A stretch of 63,454 bases of DNA from Paramesorhizobium endophyticum (GTDB taxonomy: Bacteria > Pseudomonadota > Alphaproteobacteria > Rhizobiales > Rhizobiaceae), in NCBI RefSeq assembly GCF_014640615.1, contig NZ_BMHH01000022.1:1-63454 (forward strand). Direction: 5' to 3'. The translations under genes were made by a program, and so were the position numbers. Position 1 is the first letter of the stretch, and every line of letters begins with the position of its first letter. A model generated the notes under the pieces. It saw nothing but the letters and a program-made list of their open reading frames with translations, searched no databases and was not told where the DNA came from. Below are positions 44,660-51,902 of the stretch, one piece after another.

Positions 44660-45757
44660 ATGGCTGCGACAGCGGAGCAGAAAACCACCGTCAACGGGGC
44701 GGATGACAGCGTATGCGTCATCATTGCCGCGAAGAATGCCGCCGATACGATCGGCGCGGCGATAGCCTCGGCATTGAATGAACCGCAGGTGACGGAAGTC
44801 GTGGTGGTCGATGACGGCTCGACGGACGGGACGAGCGAGGCCGCGCGCGCGGCGGATGACGCCAGCGGACGGCTCCGCATCATTCGCTTCGAGGTCAACA
44901 AGGGACCCTCATATGCGCGCAACCAGGCCATCGCCTCGTCATCGGCGGCGCTGATCGCCATTCTCGACGCGGATGATTTCTTTCTTCCGGGCCGTTTTTC
45001 CCATCTCCTGGCAAGGCGGGACTGGGACCTTGCCGCCGACAATATCGTCTTCATCGACCAGCATCGGCTTGGCGGCTTCCATGTCTCGGCGGTGGAACGG
45101 TTTTCGCCCGAGCCGCGCTTCCTCGATCTTCCCACCTTCGTCGAGCGCAACATCTCAAAGCGCAACCGGCAGCGTGGGGAACTGGGTTTCCTCAAGCCGG
45201 TCATCCGGCGCGATTTCCTCGACCGCCACCAATTGCGCTATGACGAAAAGCTGCGGCTCGGCGAGGATTACGATCTGTACACCCGGGCGCTGGCCCTGGG
45301 CGCGCGGTTCCAGATCATCAACAATTGCGGCTATGGCGCGGTGGTCCGGTCCGATTCCTTGAGCGGGCGGCACCGGACGGAGGATCTGAAGGCGCTCGCC
45401 GACGCGGACAGGGCCATTCTGGCAAACGGGCTGCTCACGGGCGAGGCGAGGCAAGCCGTTGCCCGGCACGAACGCCATATGCGCGGGAAATATCATCACC
45501 GGCAGCTGCTGGATGTGAAGGCGCAGCGGGGGATTATCGGGGCGCTGGGCTATTGTGCGAGCAATCCTTCCGCCATCCCGCCGATTGTCCGGGGAGTGGC
45601 GGCGGACAAGCTGGAGGGCTTCATGCGCCCGGGCGGCGGGAAGGCGCAGGCGGACGGGGCGATGGCGCTGCGGTATCTGTTCTCGGGGCGTGTGGTCCGG
45701 GACCCACCCCCCTCTGCCCTGCCGGGCATCTCCCCCTCAAGGGGGGAGATTGGCTGA
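44660..45757 (+). CDS. exoU: Succinoglycan glycosyltransferase ExoU (GT2) with repeat-encoded C-terminus
   Basis: A 365-residue GT-A protein. CVIIAAKNAADTIGAAIASA, VVVDDGSTDGTSEAARA, GPSYARNQAIA and AILDADDFFLPGRF (DxD) match GT2 enzymes of the ExoO/ExoU type. ExoU adds a late beta-1,6-glucose in S. meliloti. The last 17 or so residues (from about codon 349) and the stop codon are supplied by repeat family B, so the native C-terminus has been replaced. It is about 95 bases after exoX on the same strand. ATG 44660 is the only good start. Confidence 0.85.
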   Translation: MAATAEQKTTVNGADDSVCVIIAAKNAADTIGAAIASALNEPQVTEVVVVDDGSTDGTSEAARAADDASGRLRIIRFEVNKGPSYARNQAIASSSAALIAILDADDFFLPGRFSHLLARRDWDLAADNIVFIDQHRLGGFHVSAVERFSPEPRFLDLPTFVERNISKRNRQRGELGFLKPVIRRDFLDRHQLRYDEKLRLGEDYDLYTRALALGARFQIINNCGYGAVVRSDSLSGRHRTEDLKALADADRAILANGLLTGEARQAVARHERHMRGKYHHRQLLDVKAQRGIIGALGYCASNPSAIPPIVRGVAADKLEGFMRPGGGKAQADGAMALRYLFSGRVVRDPPPSALPGISPSRGEIG

Positions 45758-45861
45758 TACAGCCATCCCCGCTCAACTTTCAATGTCGGCGATTGATGCC
45801 GACATCGATGAAGGCTCAATCTCCCCCTTGAGGGGGAGATGCCCGGCAGGGCAGAGGGGCG
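45705..45861. repeat. MITE-like inverted repeat, family B, copy 1 (overlaps exoU 3' end)
   Basis: Arms of about 46 bases at 45705-45752 and 45817-45861 share CCTCTGCCCTGCCGGGCATC, then CTCCCCCTCAAGGGGGAGAT. The interior contains a hairpin ATGTCGGC/GCCGACAT (45783-45805). The left arm encodes the ExoU tail; the right arm ends 22 bases short of the exoV stop. Confidence 0.85.
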
Positions 45862-45882
45862 TACTGTGGCACACCGATATAT

Positions 45883-46842
45883 CTAAAAATACGTCCGCCT
45901 CACCCCCTCGAGCGCCTCTGCAAAACGTTCCTTGCACTCGTCCAGCCGGCCATCGGGGCTCAAGTTCGGCTCGGCTTTGCTTGCCTGCCATAGCGCCAGC
46001 ATCGAGGGGGCGGCGAGGAGGCGTTTGGCGACATTCTTCGCGGAAAAATCCAGCGGCTTGCGGCCTGCGGTGAGGACGGTTCCATCAGGCGCGTGGCGCA
46101 TCCGGACGGGCTCTTCGGCCTGCGGATGGCTGCGGTCTTCATGTTTCAAGCCCCAGAAGCGCTCGCCCTTGAAAATCGCTTCCGCGCGGGTGGAGACCGG
46201 AATCTGACGGGGCTTATAGACCGCGCCGACGGACTGCGCCCAATCGTTCCACTTGAAGCTGTTGATGTTGCCGGAGGTGCTGACGGCGATCCAGGGTACG
46301 CGGAACGCGTCGGCGAGGATGGCGGCGTGCATGGATTCGGCGACGACCAGCTCGGACTGCGCGATCTCGCGAATGACGGATTTCGCCTCGCCGCATGGGT
46401 CGACAAAAGTGAGGCCGACATTTTCGCACACGCTGTCCCAGATGCCGCCGAGGGCCGATTCCCAATGGGGGATGAAGATGGCCTTGTTCTTCTTCGGCAG
46501 GTTCCGGAATTCCGGCATCTCGGTGACCATCACCGCCGGATCGACAATGCCGAGCTTCGGATCGAGCCCCAGCTTGGCAGCGGTTTTCGGGCCGCGCACG
46601 GCGTGGATGTCCCATTCATTGGGGTCGGAAGTATCCGGAGGGGTGTCGTAGCCGTAGCCGCTGCCGATCACCAGTTTCCTGACGTTGTGCGGCAGCAAGG
46701 CGGTGTTCAGGACCGTGCCGACGCCGACAAGCAGCACCTCGTCATGCACCTCGCGCACTCCGGGAAGGAGGAAATCCCAAAGCCAGAGATTGAGATCGTC
46801 GCCAAAGTTCCCGTGGCTGGATTCCCAATGAAACAGACGCAT
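45883..46842 (-). CDS. exoV: Succinoglycan pyruvyltransferase ExoV
   Basis: A 319-residue member of the polysaccharide pyruvyl transferase family, close to S. meliloti ExoV in size. It starts MRLFHWESSHGNFGDDLNLW followed by LWDFLLPG, the family's GNxGDxL motif. GVGTVLNTALL, AVRGPKTAAKLGLDP and VAESMHAAILADAFRVPWIA (the late conserved SxHAAI motif) follow. It transfers pyruvate from PEP to the terminal glucose as a ketal. ATG 46842 is preceded by GGAAGGGGGG. It converges on exoU across repeat B copy 1. Confidence 0.92.
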   Translation of the reverse strand: MRLFHWESSHGNFGDDLNLWLWDFLLPGVREVHDEVLLVGVGTVLNTALLPHNVRKLVIGSGYGYDTPPDTSDPNEWDIHAVRGPKTAAKLGLDPKLGIVDPAVMVTEMPEFRNLPKKNKAIFIPHWESALGGIWDSVCENVGLTFVDPCGEAKSVIREIAQSELVVAESMHAAILADAFRVPWIAVSTSGNINSFKWNDWAQSVGAVYKPRQIPVSTRAEAIFKGERFWGLKHEDRSHPQAEEPVRMRHAPDGTVLTAGRKPLDFSAKNVAKRLLAAPSMLALWQASKAEPNLSPDGRLDECKERFAEALEGVRRTYF

Positions 46843-46861
46843 GCAACCCCCCTTCCGGAAA

Positions 46862-46875
46862 TTGTGCAGTGCACC
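46862..46875. promoter_or_regulatory. Candidate operator TTGTGCAGTGCACC upstream of exoV
   Basis: It begins 20 bases upstream of the exoV start. Its flanks (AAATTG before, ATTGGG after) repeat those of the exoH site at 47513, in opposite orientation relative to the downstream gene. Confidence 0.45.
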
Positions 46876-46982
46876 TAGTATTGGGCCATTCCGGCTCGTT
46901 GGCAAGGGCGGATGAGAGGCTTGACACTGCCGCCCATCGACACCAAGCTTGTGGACATCCGGGGCGGGCATAGTGAAGCGCG

Positions 46983-47058
46983 TTAGAGCGTATACGCTCT
47001 AACTCCTTTTTTGCCGCATGATCTTATCCGAAAAGTCTGCAACTTTTCGGGATCATGC
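46983..47058. repeat. REP-like palindromes, family F, copy 1
   Basis: TTAGAGCGTATACGCTCTAA (46983-47002) is a perfect palindrome. It is followed by GCATGATC...GATCATGC arms (47016-47058) around AAAAGTctgcAACTTTTC. It is related to the elements at 49523 and 57918 and lies just before the small coiled-coil gene. Confidence 0.7.
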
Positions 47059-47076
47059 TCTAACGAGGGCAAGGAA

Positions 47077-47460
47077 ATGGCGTTGTTTCGCTTCCGCACA
47101 AGAAGCCCCGGCAGGGACCTTCAGGCCGATATCGCCCGTTTTGCGAAGGTCAGGCAGGCGCTTGATGAGGTCTGCGCGGCCATCGAGCAGGAGCGCGACG
47201 GCTTCCGGCACCGCTACGACGAAGTGGCGATGAATGCAGCTTTTTCGCTCGAAAACATGGAAAATGAGGGCGAAACCGAGCGAGTTTCGGCGAAAATAGA
47301 CGATTTCAGCGACGCGCTGGAGCGCTTCACGCAGCGCATCGCCTCGCTCGAAAAGCAGCTTCATTTCCTCAAGGAGATCGACGGGACGGTTGCGGATTTC
47401 GCCGCCGGCAATGGTTTTGCGGGGGGCGGTACCCCGCCTCAGGCCGACATTTCCGCCTGA
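47077..47460 (+). CDS. Small coiled-coil protein of unknown function in the exo locus
   Basis: A 127-residue hydrophilic protein without signal or TM. Residues 15-105 are strongly helical with heptad character (DIARFAKVRQALDEVCAAIE; RVSAKIDDFSDALERFTQRI). I recognise no family. The start at ATG 47077 follows AAGGA 2-6 bases upstream; this and its normal codon use support a real gene. It lies between exoV and exoH, where the Sinorhizobium locus has no equivalent that I know of. Confidence 0.6.
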   Translation: MALFRFRTRSPGRDLQADIARFAKVRQALDEVCAAIEQERDGFRHRYDEVAMNAAFSLENMENEGETERVSAKIDDFSDALERFTQRIASLEKQLHFLKEIDGTVADFAAGNGFAGGGTPPQADISA

Positions 47461-47512
47461 TTTTCCGCCTCGCGATTTTTGACGGTTGACAGCGGCGGCA
47501 TGTGCCGCGAAA

Positions 47513-47528
47513 TTGGTGCAGTGCAATA
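47513..47528. promoter_or_regulatory. Candidate operator TTGGTGCAGTGCAATA upstream of exoH
   Basis: It lies 76-91 bases before the exoH start. Core TGCAGTGCA; flanks AAATTG and ATTGGG as at exoV. Confidence 0.45.
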
Positions 47529-47603
47529 AGATTGGGATAACGGACTAACACGCATTCGTCAGACGCGCTGTTTTTGGGGGCGCAGCCAAAACAGAAGGTC
47601 GCC

Positions 47604-48650
47604 ATGGCGATGGATGCCAACATATCCGCCCGGATCGATCTCATCCGGATCACGCTCATCTGCGGCATCGTGCTCGTGCATGTGCCCTATGGGCCGGAGA
47701 CGACGCCGTTCAACGGCGAAAACGGAATTCTGGACTGGCTTCGCGTCTTCCTCGCCGAGAGCGTTTTCCGCGTCGGCGTGCCCTGTCTCAGCGCCATCTC
47801 GGGCTATCTGCTGATGCGCAAGGGAACGCTCGATTACGGGAAAACCTTGAAGCGCAAGGCGCGGAGCATCCTCCTGCCGCTGCTGATCTGGAACGGCGGG
47901 TTCTTCCTTATGGTCTACCTCGTGCAGAGCCGGGGCATGGGCCATGGCTATCTGCCCGACGTCACCCAGGCGCAACTGCCCGATCTCCTCAACCTGATCT
48001 TCGCGCTCAATGGCGAGCCGATCAATCTGCCGCTTTATTTCCTGCGCGATCTCTTCGTGTGCATTCTTTTGTCGCCGGTGCTGGCCTTTCTGGTGAGGCG
48101 TTATCCGGTATCGACGCTGGCCGTCCTGCTGGCGATCACGGCCGCGTCTGTTCCTGTCCATATCGTGCTGCGCCAGTCGATCCTGTTCAGCTTCGCCATC
48201 GGCACGGCGTTCGCGATTCACAAGGTGGATGTCAGGCGCATGGATGCGCATGCCGTGCTGGTCTTCGCAGCGTTTCTCCTTGCCAGCGGCGTGCTCGCAG
48301 CGGCGCTCTATCATTACGGTCCGGACTTTCCCCGGTGGCTCGGCGTCACGCGCAACATCTTCGTGCTCATCGGCATTCCCGGGTTCTGGGCGCTGTCGGC
48401 GCTGCTGATCCAAACCGAAATCGGACAGCGAATGGCGCGGACGGGCAGTCTCAGCTTCTGGATATTCTGCGCCCATTATCCGGTGCTGCTGATGCTCTGG
48501 ATGATCTGGAACCGCGTCCATTTCAACGAATATGCCGTGTTTTATGCCGGCGCGCTCGCCATCGGCGGCGTGCTGCTCATCACCTCGAACGCGATCACCC
48601 GCCGCATCCTTCCCGGCACTTACGCCCTGCTTGTCGGAAGCCGGGCCTGA
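47604..48650 (+). CDS. exoH: Succinoglycan succinyltransferase ExoH (acyltransferase-3 family)
   Basis: A 348-residue membrane protein with about 10 TM helices. SARIDLIRITLICGIVLVHV carries the catalytic His of acyltransferase-3 proteins, followed by VGVPCLSAISGYLLMRK. It succinylates a glucose of the repeat unit in S. meliloti, a change that matters for cleavage by ExoK. The start at ATG 47604 has AGAAGG 6 bases upstream; ATG 47610 is possible. exoK follows after 22 bases. Confidence 0.88.
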   Translation: MAMDANISARIDLIRITLICGIVLVHVPYGPETTPFNGENGILDWLRVFLAESVFRVGVPCLSAISGYLLMRKGTLDYGKTLKRKARSILLPLLIWNGGFFLMVYLVQSRGMGHGYLPDVTQAQLPDLLNLIFALNGEPINLPLYFLRDLFVCILLSPVLAFLVRRYPVSTLAVLLAITAASVPVHIVLRQSILFSFAIGTAFAIHKVDVRRMDAHAVLVFAAFLLASGVLAAALYHYGPDFPRWLGVTRNIFVLIGIPGFWALSALLIQTEIGQRMARTGSLSFWIFCAHYPVLLMLWMIWNRVHFNEYAVFYAGALAIGGVLLITSNAITRRILPGTYALLVGSRA

Positions 48651-48672
48651 TAGTTTTTCAAAGGAGCCGCCT

Positions 48673-49443
48673 ATGATGTTCTCAAGACCGCTTCGTCCGC
48701 TTCTGGGCCTCATGGCGATGGCGTCCGTGGCGCAAGCGCAGGAGACGGGGAAATCCTTCGTCGAAAATTTCGCCAGCCTCGACAAGCGTCGCTGGTATGT
48801 TTCCAATGGCTGGAGCAATGGCGATCACCAGAACTGCACGTGGTCAGCGGATCAGGTGAAAGTCGCCGACGGCACGCTGAGCCTCGGCTATGAGCGCAAG
48901 CAAACCAAGGACCGCGCCCATGCCTGCGCGGAGATCCAGACCCATGCGCGCTTCGGCCATGGCGTCTATGAAGCACGCATCAAGGCGGCGGCGGGCTCGG
49001 GGTTCAACACCGGCTTCTTCACCTATATCGGCCCCACGCACAAGCAGCCCTGGGATGAGATCGACTTCGAGTTCCTCGGCAAGGATCCGTCGACCGTCCA
49101 GCTCAACTCCTATGTCAATGGCAAGGGCGGGAATGAGAAGCTGGTTCCTGTGCCTGGCGGCGCCAATACGGGATTCAACGATTACGCCTTCGTCTGGGAA
49201 AAGGAGCGCCTGCGCTATTATGTGAACGGCAAGCTGGTCCATACGGTCACCGACCCGGCGGCGCTGCCGACCCATGCGCAGAAAATTTATCTCAGCCTCT
49301 GGGCGAGCGACAAGCTGACGGACTGGCTCGGCAAGTTCGAAAGCCCCGCCGCGCCTTTGAAGGCGGAGTTCACCCGCGTCTCCTTCACGGCGCTGGGCGC
49401 GCCCTGCCAGTTTCCGGAGTCCGTCGCCTGTGACCTTAAATGA
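48673..49443 (+). CDS. exoK: Endo-beta-1,3-1,4-glycanase ExoK (GH16)
   Basis: A 256-residue exported enzyme with a signal peptide (PLLGLMAMASVAQAQ). The GH16 catalytic motif is intact as WDEIDFEFLG at about residues 118-127: the first Glu is the nucleophile and the last the acid/base. YEARIKAAAGSGFNTGFFTY lies just before it, and FVWEKERLRYYVNGKLV after it. ExoK cleaves nascent succinoglycan to low-molecular-weight forms. ATG 48673 is preceded by AAGGAG. The exoL gene follows after 128 bases containing two operator-like motifs and a REP-like element. Confidence 0.94.
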   Translation: MMFSRPLRPLLGLMAMASVAQAQETGKSFVENFASLDKRRWYVSNGWSNGDHQNCTWSADQVKVADGTLSLGYERKQTKDRAHACAEIQTHARFGHGVYEARIKAAAGSGFNTGFFTYIGPTHKQPWDEIDFEFLGKDPSTVQLNSYVNGKGGNEKLVPVPGGANTGFNDYAFVWEKERLRYYVNGKLVHTVTDPAALPTHAQKIYLSLWASDKLTDWLGKFESPAAPLKAEFTRVSFTALGAPCQFPESVACDLK

Positions 49444-49444
49444 T

Positions 49445-49480
49445 TTTGCAGTGCGCCATAGGTATTATTGCAGTGCAGCA
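49445..49480. promoter_or_regulatory. Two candidate operators upstream of exoL
   Basis: TTTGCAGTGCGCC (49445-49457) and TTGCAGTGCAGCA (49468-49480) lie in tandem 92-127 bases before exoL. Both match the TGC-NN-TGC(A/G) core. This is the only tandem arrangement seen. Confidence 0.45.
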
Positions 49481-49522
49481 AAAGCTGTATTACGCTTCAC
49501 CCTCAGATCAACAACTTTAGCC

Positions 49523-49564
49523 GCATGGCCTTACCTGGAAGTCTACAACTTTTCGGGACCATGC
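49523..49564. repeat. REP-like palindrome, family F, copy 2
   Basis: GCATGG...CCATGC arms around an interior (GTCTACAACTTTTCGGG) very like copy 1 at 47016-47058. It ends 7 bases before the exoL ATG and could fold over the ribosome site. Confidence 0.65.
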
Positions 49565-49571
49565 TGGGGGA

Positions 49572-50870
49572 ATGATCGTCATGCTGCAAGTCCTGTACCT
49601 GGTGCATGATCTTTCCGACCCCGCGGTTCGGCGCCGCGTGGTCATGCTGCAGGCAGGCGGCGCCGCGGTGACGCTCGCCGGGTTCCGCCGCAGCCGTGAG
49701 CCGGTGCTTCAGGTAGCAGGGGTTTCGCCCATCGATCTGGGTAAAACCGGCGACGGCCGGTTCGCCCAGCGCATGGCGGCGGTGGCGCGGGCGGCATTGA
49801 CGCTTAAGGCCTCGCTGAAGCACGTGGCGAAGCCCGACGTGATCATCGGGCGCAATCTGGAAATGCTGGCGCTCGCCAACCGGGCGAGGAGCATTTTTTC
49901 GGGCGGGGCAGAAGATATTCCCGTCGTTTATGAATGTCTCGATATTCACCGACTGCTTCTGAGGCAGGATCCGGTGGGGAGGGCGCTCCGCTCCATAGAA
50001 CGCGCGCTTGGCCGCAAGGTGTCGTTGCTCATCACCTCTTCGCCGGCGTTTGTTCGGAATTATTTCGAGCCGTATGGGCAGGTGAATGCGCCGGTGGAGC
50101 TGGTTGAGAACAAGGTGCTGGAGGTGGCGCCGTCGCCCTTCTTCCCCCTTGCGGGGAAGGTGTCTGCGGAGCAGACGGATGGGGGTGGTGACGTTTGCGC
50201 TTTTGCTGGAGATCTTGATGTAAACGTCATCACCCCCATCCGTCCGCTAACGCGGACACCTTCCCCGCAAGGGGGAAGGGGGGGGCCAGGCGAGCCCTGG
50301 AAAATCGGCTGGTTCGGCGCGCTGCGCTGCCGCCGCTCGCTCGCGCTCCTGTCCGAATTCTCGCGGCGGATGGAAGGCCGGGTGGAGATCATCCTGCGCG
50401 GCCGTCCGGCCTATACGGAGTTCGAGGATTTCGACGCTGAGGTTGCCGCCGAGCCGTACATGCAATTCTTTGGGTCCTACCGCAACCCGGAAGACCTTTC
50501 GGGCATTTATGGCGAGGTGCATTTCACCTGGGCCATCGATTTCTTCGAGGAGGGGCTGAACTCGAGCTGGCTCCTTCCGAACCGGCTCTATGAGGGCTGC
50601 CGCTATCATTGCGTGCCCATCGCCATGGAGGGAACCGAGACGGCGCGGTTCCTTAAACGGCTGGGCATCGGCTTCACGCTGGCCCGGCCTGATGCGGACG
50701 AACTTGCCCGCCTGCTCGATGCGGAGCGATACGAGCAGGCGCGCGCGAGGGTCGCCGCGCAGGATTCAAGCACATGGATATGCAACGAAGATGATTGTCG
50801 TGCGTTGGTAGGCCGCTTGAGCACGCTCTTGTCCGTGCGCGAGCGCGTCGTCTTGCCGGCTGCGGCGTAG
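49572..50870 (+). CDS. exoL: Succinoglycan glycosyltransferase ExoL with in-frame palindromic insert
   Basis: A 432-residue GT-B protein. The N-terminal Rossmann domain has VLYLVHDLSDPAVRRRVVML and KPDVIIGRNLEMLALA. The C-terminal domain begins WKIGWFGALRCRRSLALLSE and continues YMQFFGSYRNPEDLSGIYGE, HFTWAIDFFEEGLNSSW and a late EG.ETARFLKR segment. ExoL adds the beta-1,4-glucose after ExoA in S. meliloti. Residues about 188-237 are repeat family D read in frame; they sit exactly between the two Rossmann domains and contain no internal start that would avoid them. Assignment to ExoL is by position and fold. Confidence 0.82.
   Translation: MIVMLQVLYLVHDLSDPAVRRRVVMLQAGGAAVTLAGFRRSREPVLQVAGVSPIDLGKTGDGRFAQRMAAVARAALTLKASLKHVAKPDVIIGRNLEMLALANRARSIFSGGAEDIPVVYECLDIHRLLLRQDPVGRALRSIERALGRKVSLLITSSPAFVRNYFEPYGQVNAPVELVENKVLEVAPSPFFPLAGKVSAEQTDGGGDVCAFAGDLDVNVITPIRPLTRTPSPQGGRGGPGEPWKIGWFGALRCRRSLALLSEFSRRMEGRVEIILRGRPAYTEFEDFDAEVAAEPYMQFFGSYRNPEDLSGIYGEVHFTWAIDFFEEGLNSSWLLPNRLYEGCRYHCVPIAMEGTETARFLKRLGIGFTLARPDADELARLLDAERYEQARARVAAQDSSTWICNEDDCRALVGRLSTLLSVRERVVLPAAA
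50136..50284. repeat. Long inverted repeat, family D, inside exoL
   Basis: Arms of about 60 bases (50136-50196 and 50222-50283) are inverted copies, including CTTCCCCCTTGCGGGGAAGG and AGACGGATGGGGGTG, with a spacer of about 25 bases. The full element is translated in frame as about 50 residues. Confidence 0.88.
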
Positions 50871-50897
50871 AGGATGGAACAGGAGAGGGGACTTAAG

Positions 50898-51902
50898 ATG
50901 CCAGGCGCAAAAGAGCGGAGGTTTTCGGGCCGTTGCCTCATCATCATTCCTTGCCTGAACGAGGCCGGCTTCATCGGCGCGCTGCTGGAGCAATTCAGCC
51001 TGGAAGCCGAACAGCTCGACATGAAGATCGTCGTGGCCGATGGCGGCAGCACCGATGGGACCGTGCACATTGTCGAGGACATCATGCAGCGCAATCCGCG
51101 TGTCGTGCTCCTGCACAATGAAAAGCGCATCCAGAGCGCCGCGGTCAATCTGGCTGTAGCCGCCCATGGCGATGGCTACGACTATTTCATCCGCATCGAC
51201 GCGCATGGAAAATATCCGGCGGATTATTGCAGAACGCTGGTCGAGGAAGCCCATATCACGGGCGCCGATTCCGTCGTGGTCGCCATGGCGACGGAGGGTT
51301 TCAGCCTATTCCAGAAGGCGACTGCTGCGGCGCAGAATTCCCGGCTCGGCAATGGCGGCTCCAAGCATCGCAAGGGCGCGAAGGGTGGCTGGGTCGATCA
51401 TGGCCACCATGCGCTGATGAGCATAAAGGCGTTCCAGCAGGTGGGCGGGTATGACGAGACGTTCACCCATAACGAGGATGCCGAGCTTGATTACCGGCTG
51501 AGAAAAGCGGGCTTCCGCATCTGGATGACCGACCGGACGGTGATGGTCTATTATCCCCGCGCGTCCGCGTCTTCGCTCTTCCGGCAATATCTGGGCTATG
51601 GCCGGGGCCGGGCGAAGAATGTGCTCAAGCACCGCGTCGTGCCAAAGCTGCGGCAGGCCCTTCCGTTGCTGGTGCTGCCGGTGGTGGCGGGCACCTTCCT
51701 CGCCGTCATCCATTGGTCCGCCGCCGTGCCCGCCTTCCTGTGGGTGGCGATCTGCATGGGCTATGGCGTATGGATGGCCGTGGGCGAGCGCAATCCTTAC
51801 GGCCCGCTCGCGGCGGTTTCCGCGATGATCATGCACCTCGCCTGGTCGCTGGGATTCTGGCTCCAACTCATCGGCTTCCGCAAGCGCAGGGAGCCATCGT
51901 GA
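50898..51902 (+). CDS. exoA: Succinoglycan glycosyltransferase ExoA (GT2)
   Basis: A 334-residue protein. GT2 domain: CLIIIPCLNEAGFIGALLEQ, VVADGGSTDGTVHIVEDIM, FIRIDAHGKYPADYC (DxD-type) and VGGYDETFTHNEDAELDYRL. Two or three C-terminal TM helices follow (LLVLPVVAGTFLAVIHW; AAVSAMIMHLAWSLGFWL), as in ExoA, which adds the first beta-1,3-glucose to galactose. The start at ATG 50898 is preceded by GAGAGGGGAC; ATG 50874 is in frame. Its stop overlaps a downstream ATG (TGATG) in front of exoM. Confidence 0.9.
   Translation: MPGAKERRFSGRCLIIIPCLNEAGFIGALLEQFSLEAEQLDMKIVVADGGSTDGTVHIVEDIMQRNPRVVLLHNEKRIQSAAVNLAVAAHGDGYDYFIRIDAHGKYPADYCRTLVEEAHITGADSVVVAMATEGFSLFQKATAAAQNSRLGNGGSKHRKGAKGGWVDHGHHALMSIKAFQQVGGYDETFTHNEDAELDYRLRKAGFRIWMTDRTVMVYYPRASASSLFRQYLGYGRGRAKNVLKHRVVPKLRQALPLLVLPVVAGTFLAVIHWSAAVPAFLWVAICMGYGVWMAVGERNPYGPLAAVSAMIMHLAWSLGFWLQLIGFRKRREPS

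Noticed and set aside
47559-48818. 419-codon minus-strand frame
   Set aside because: Antisense to exoH and the start of exoK; composition is of highly charged shadow type.
50136-50284. Inverted repeat in exoL considered as a transcription terminator or attenuator
   Set aside because: It has no T-run, arms are far longer than a terminator needs, and the reading frame continues through it.
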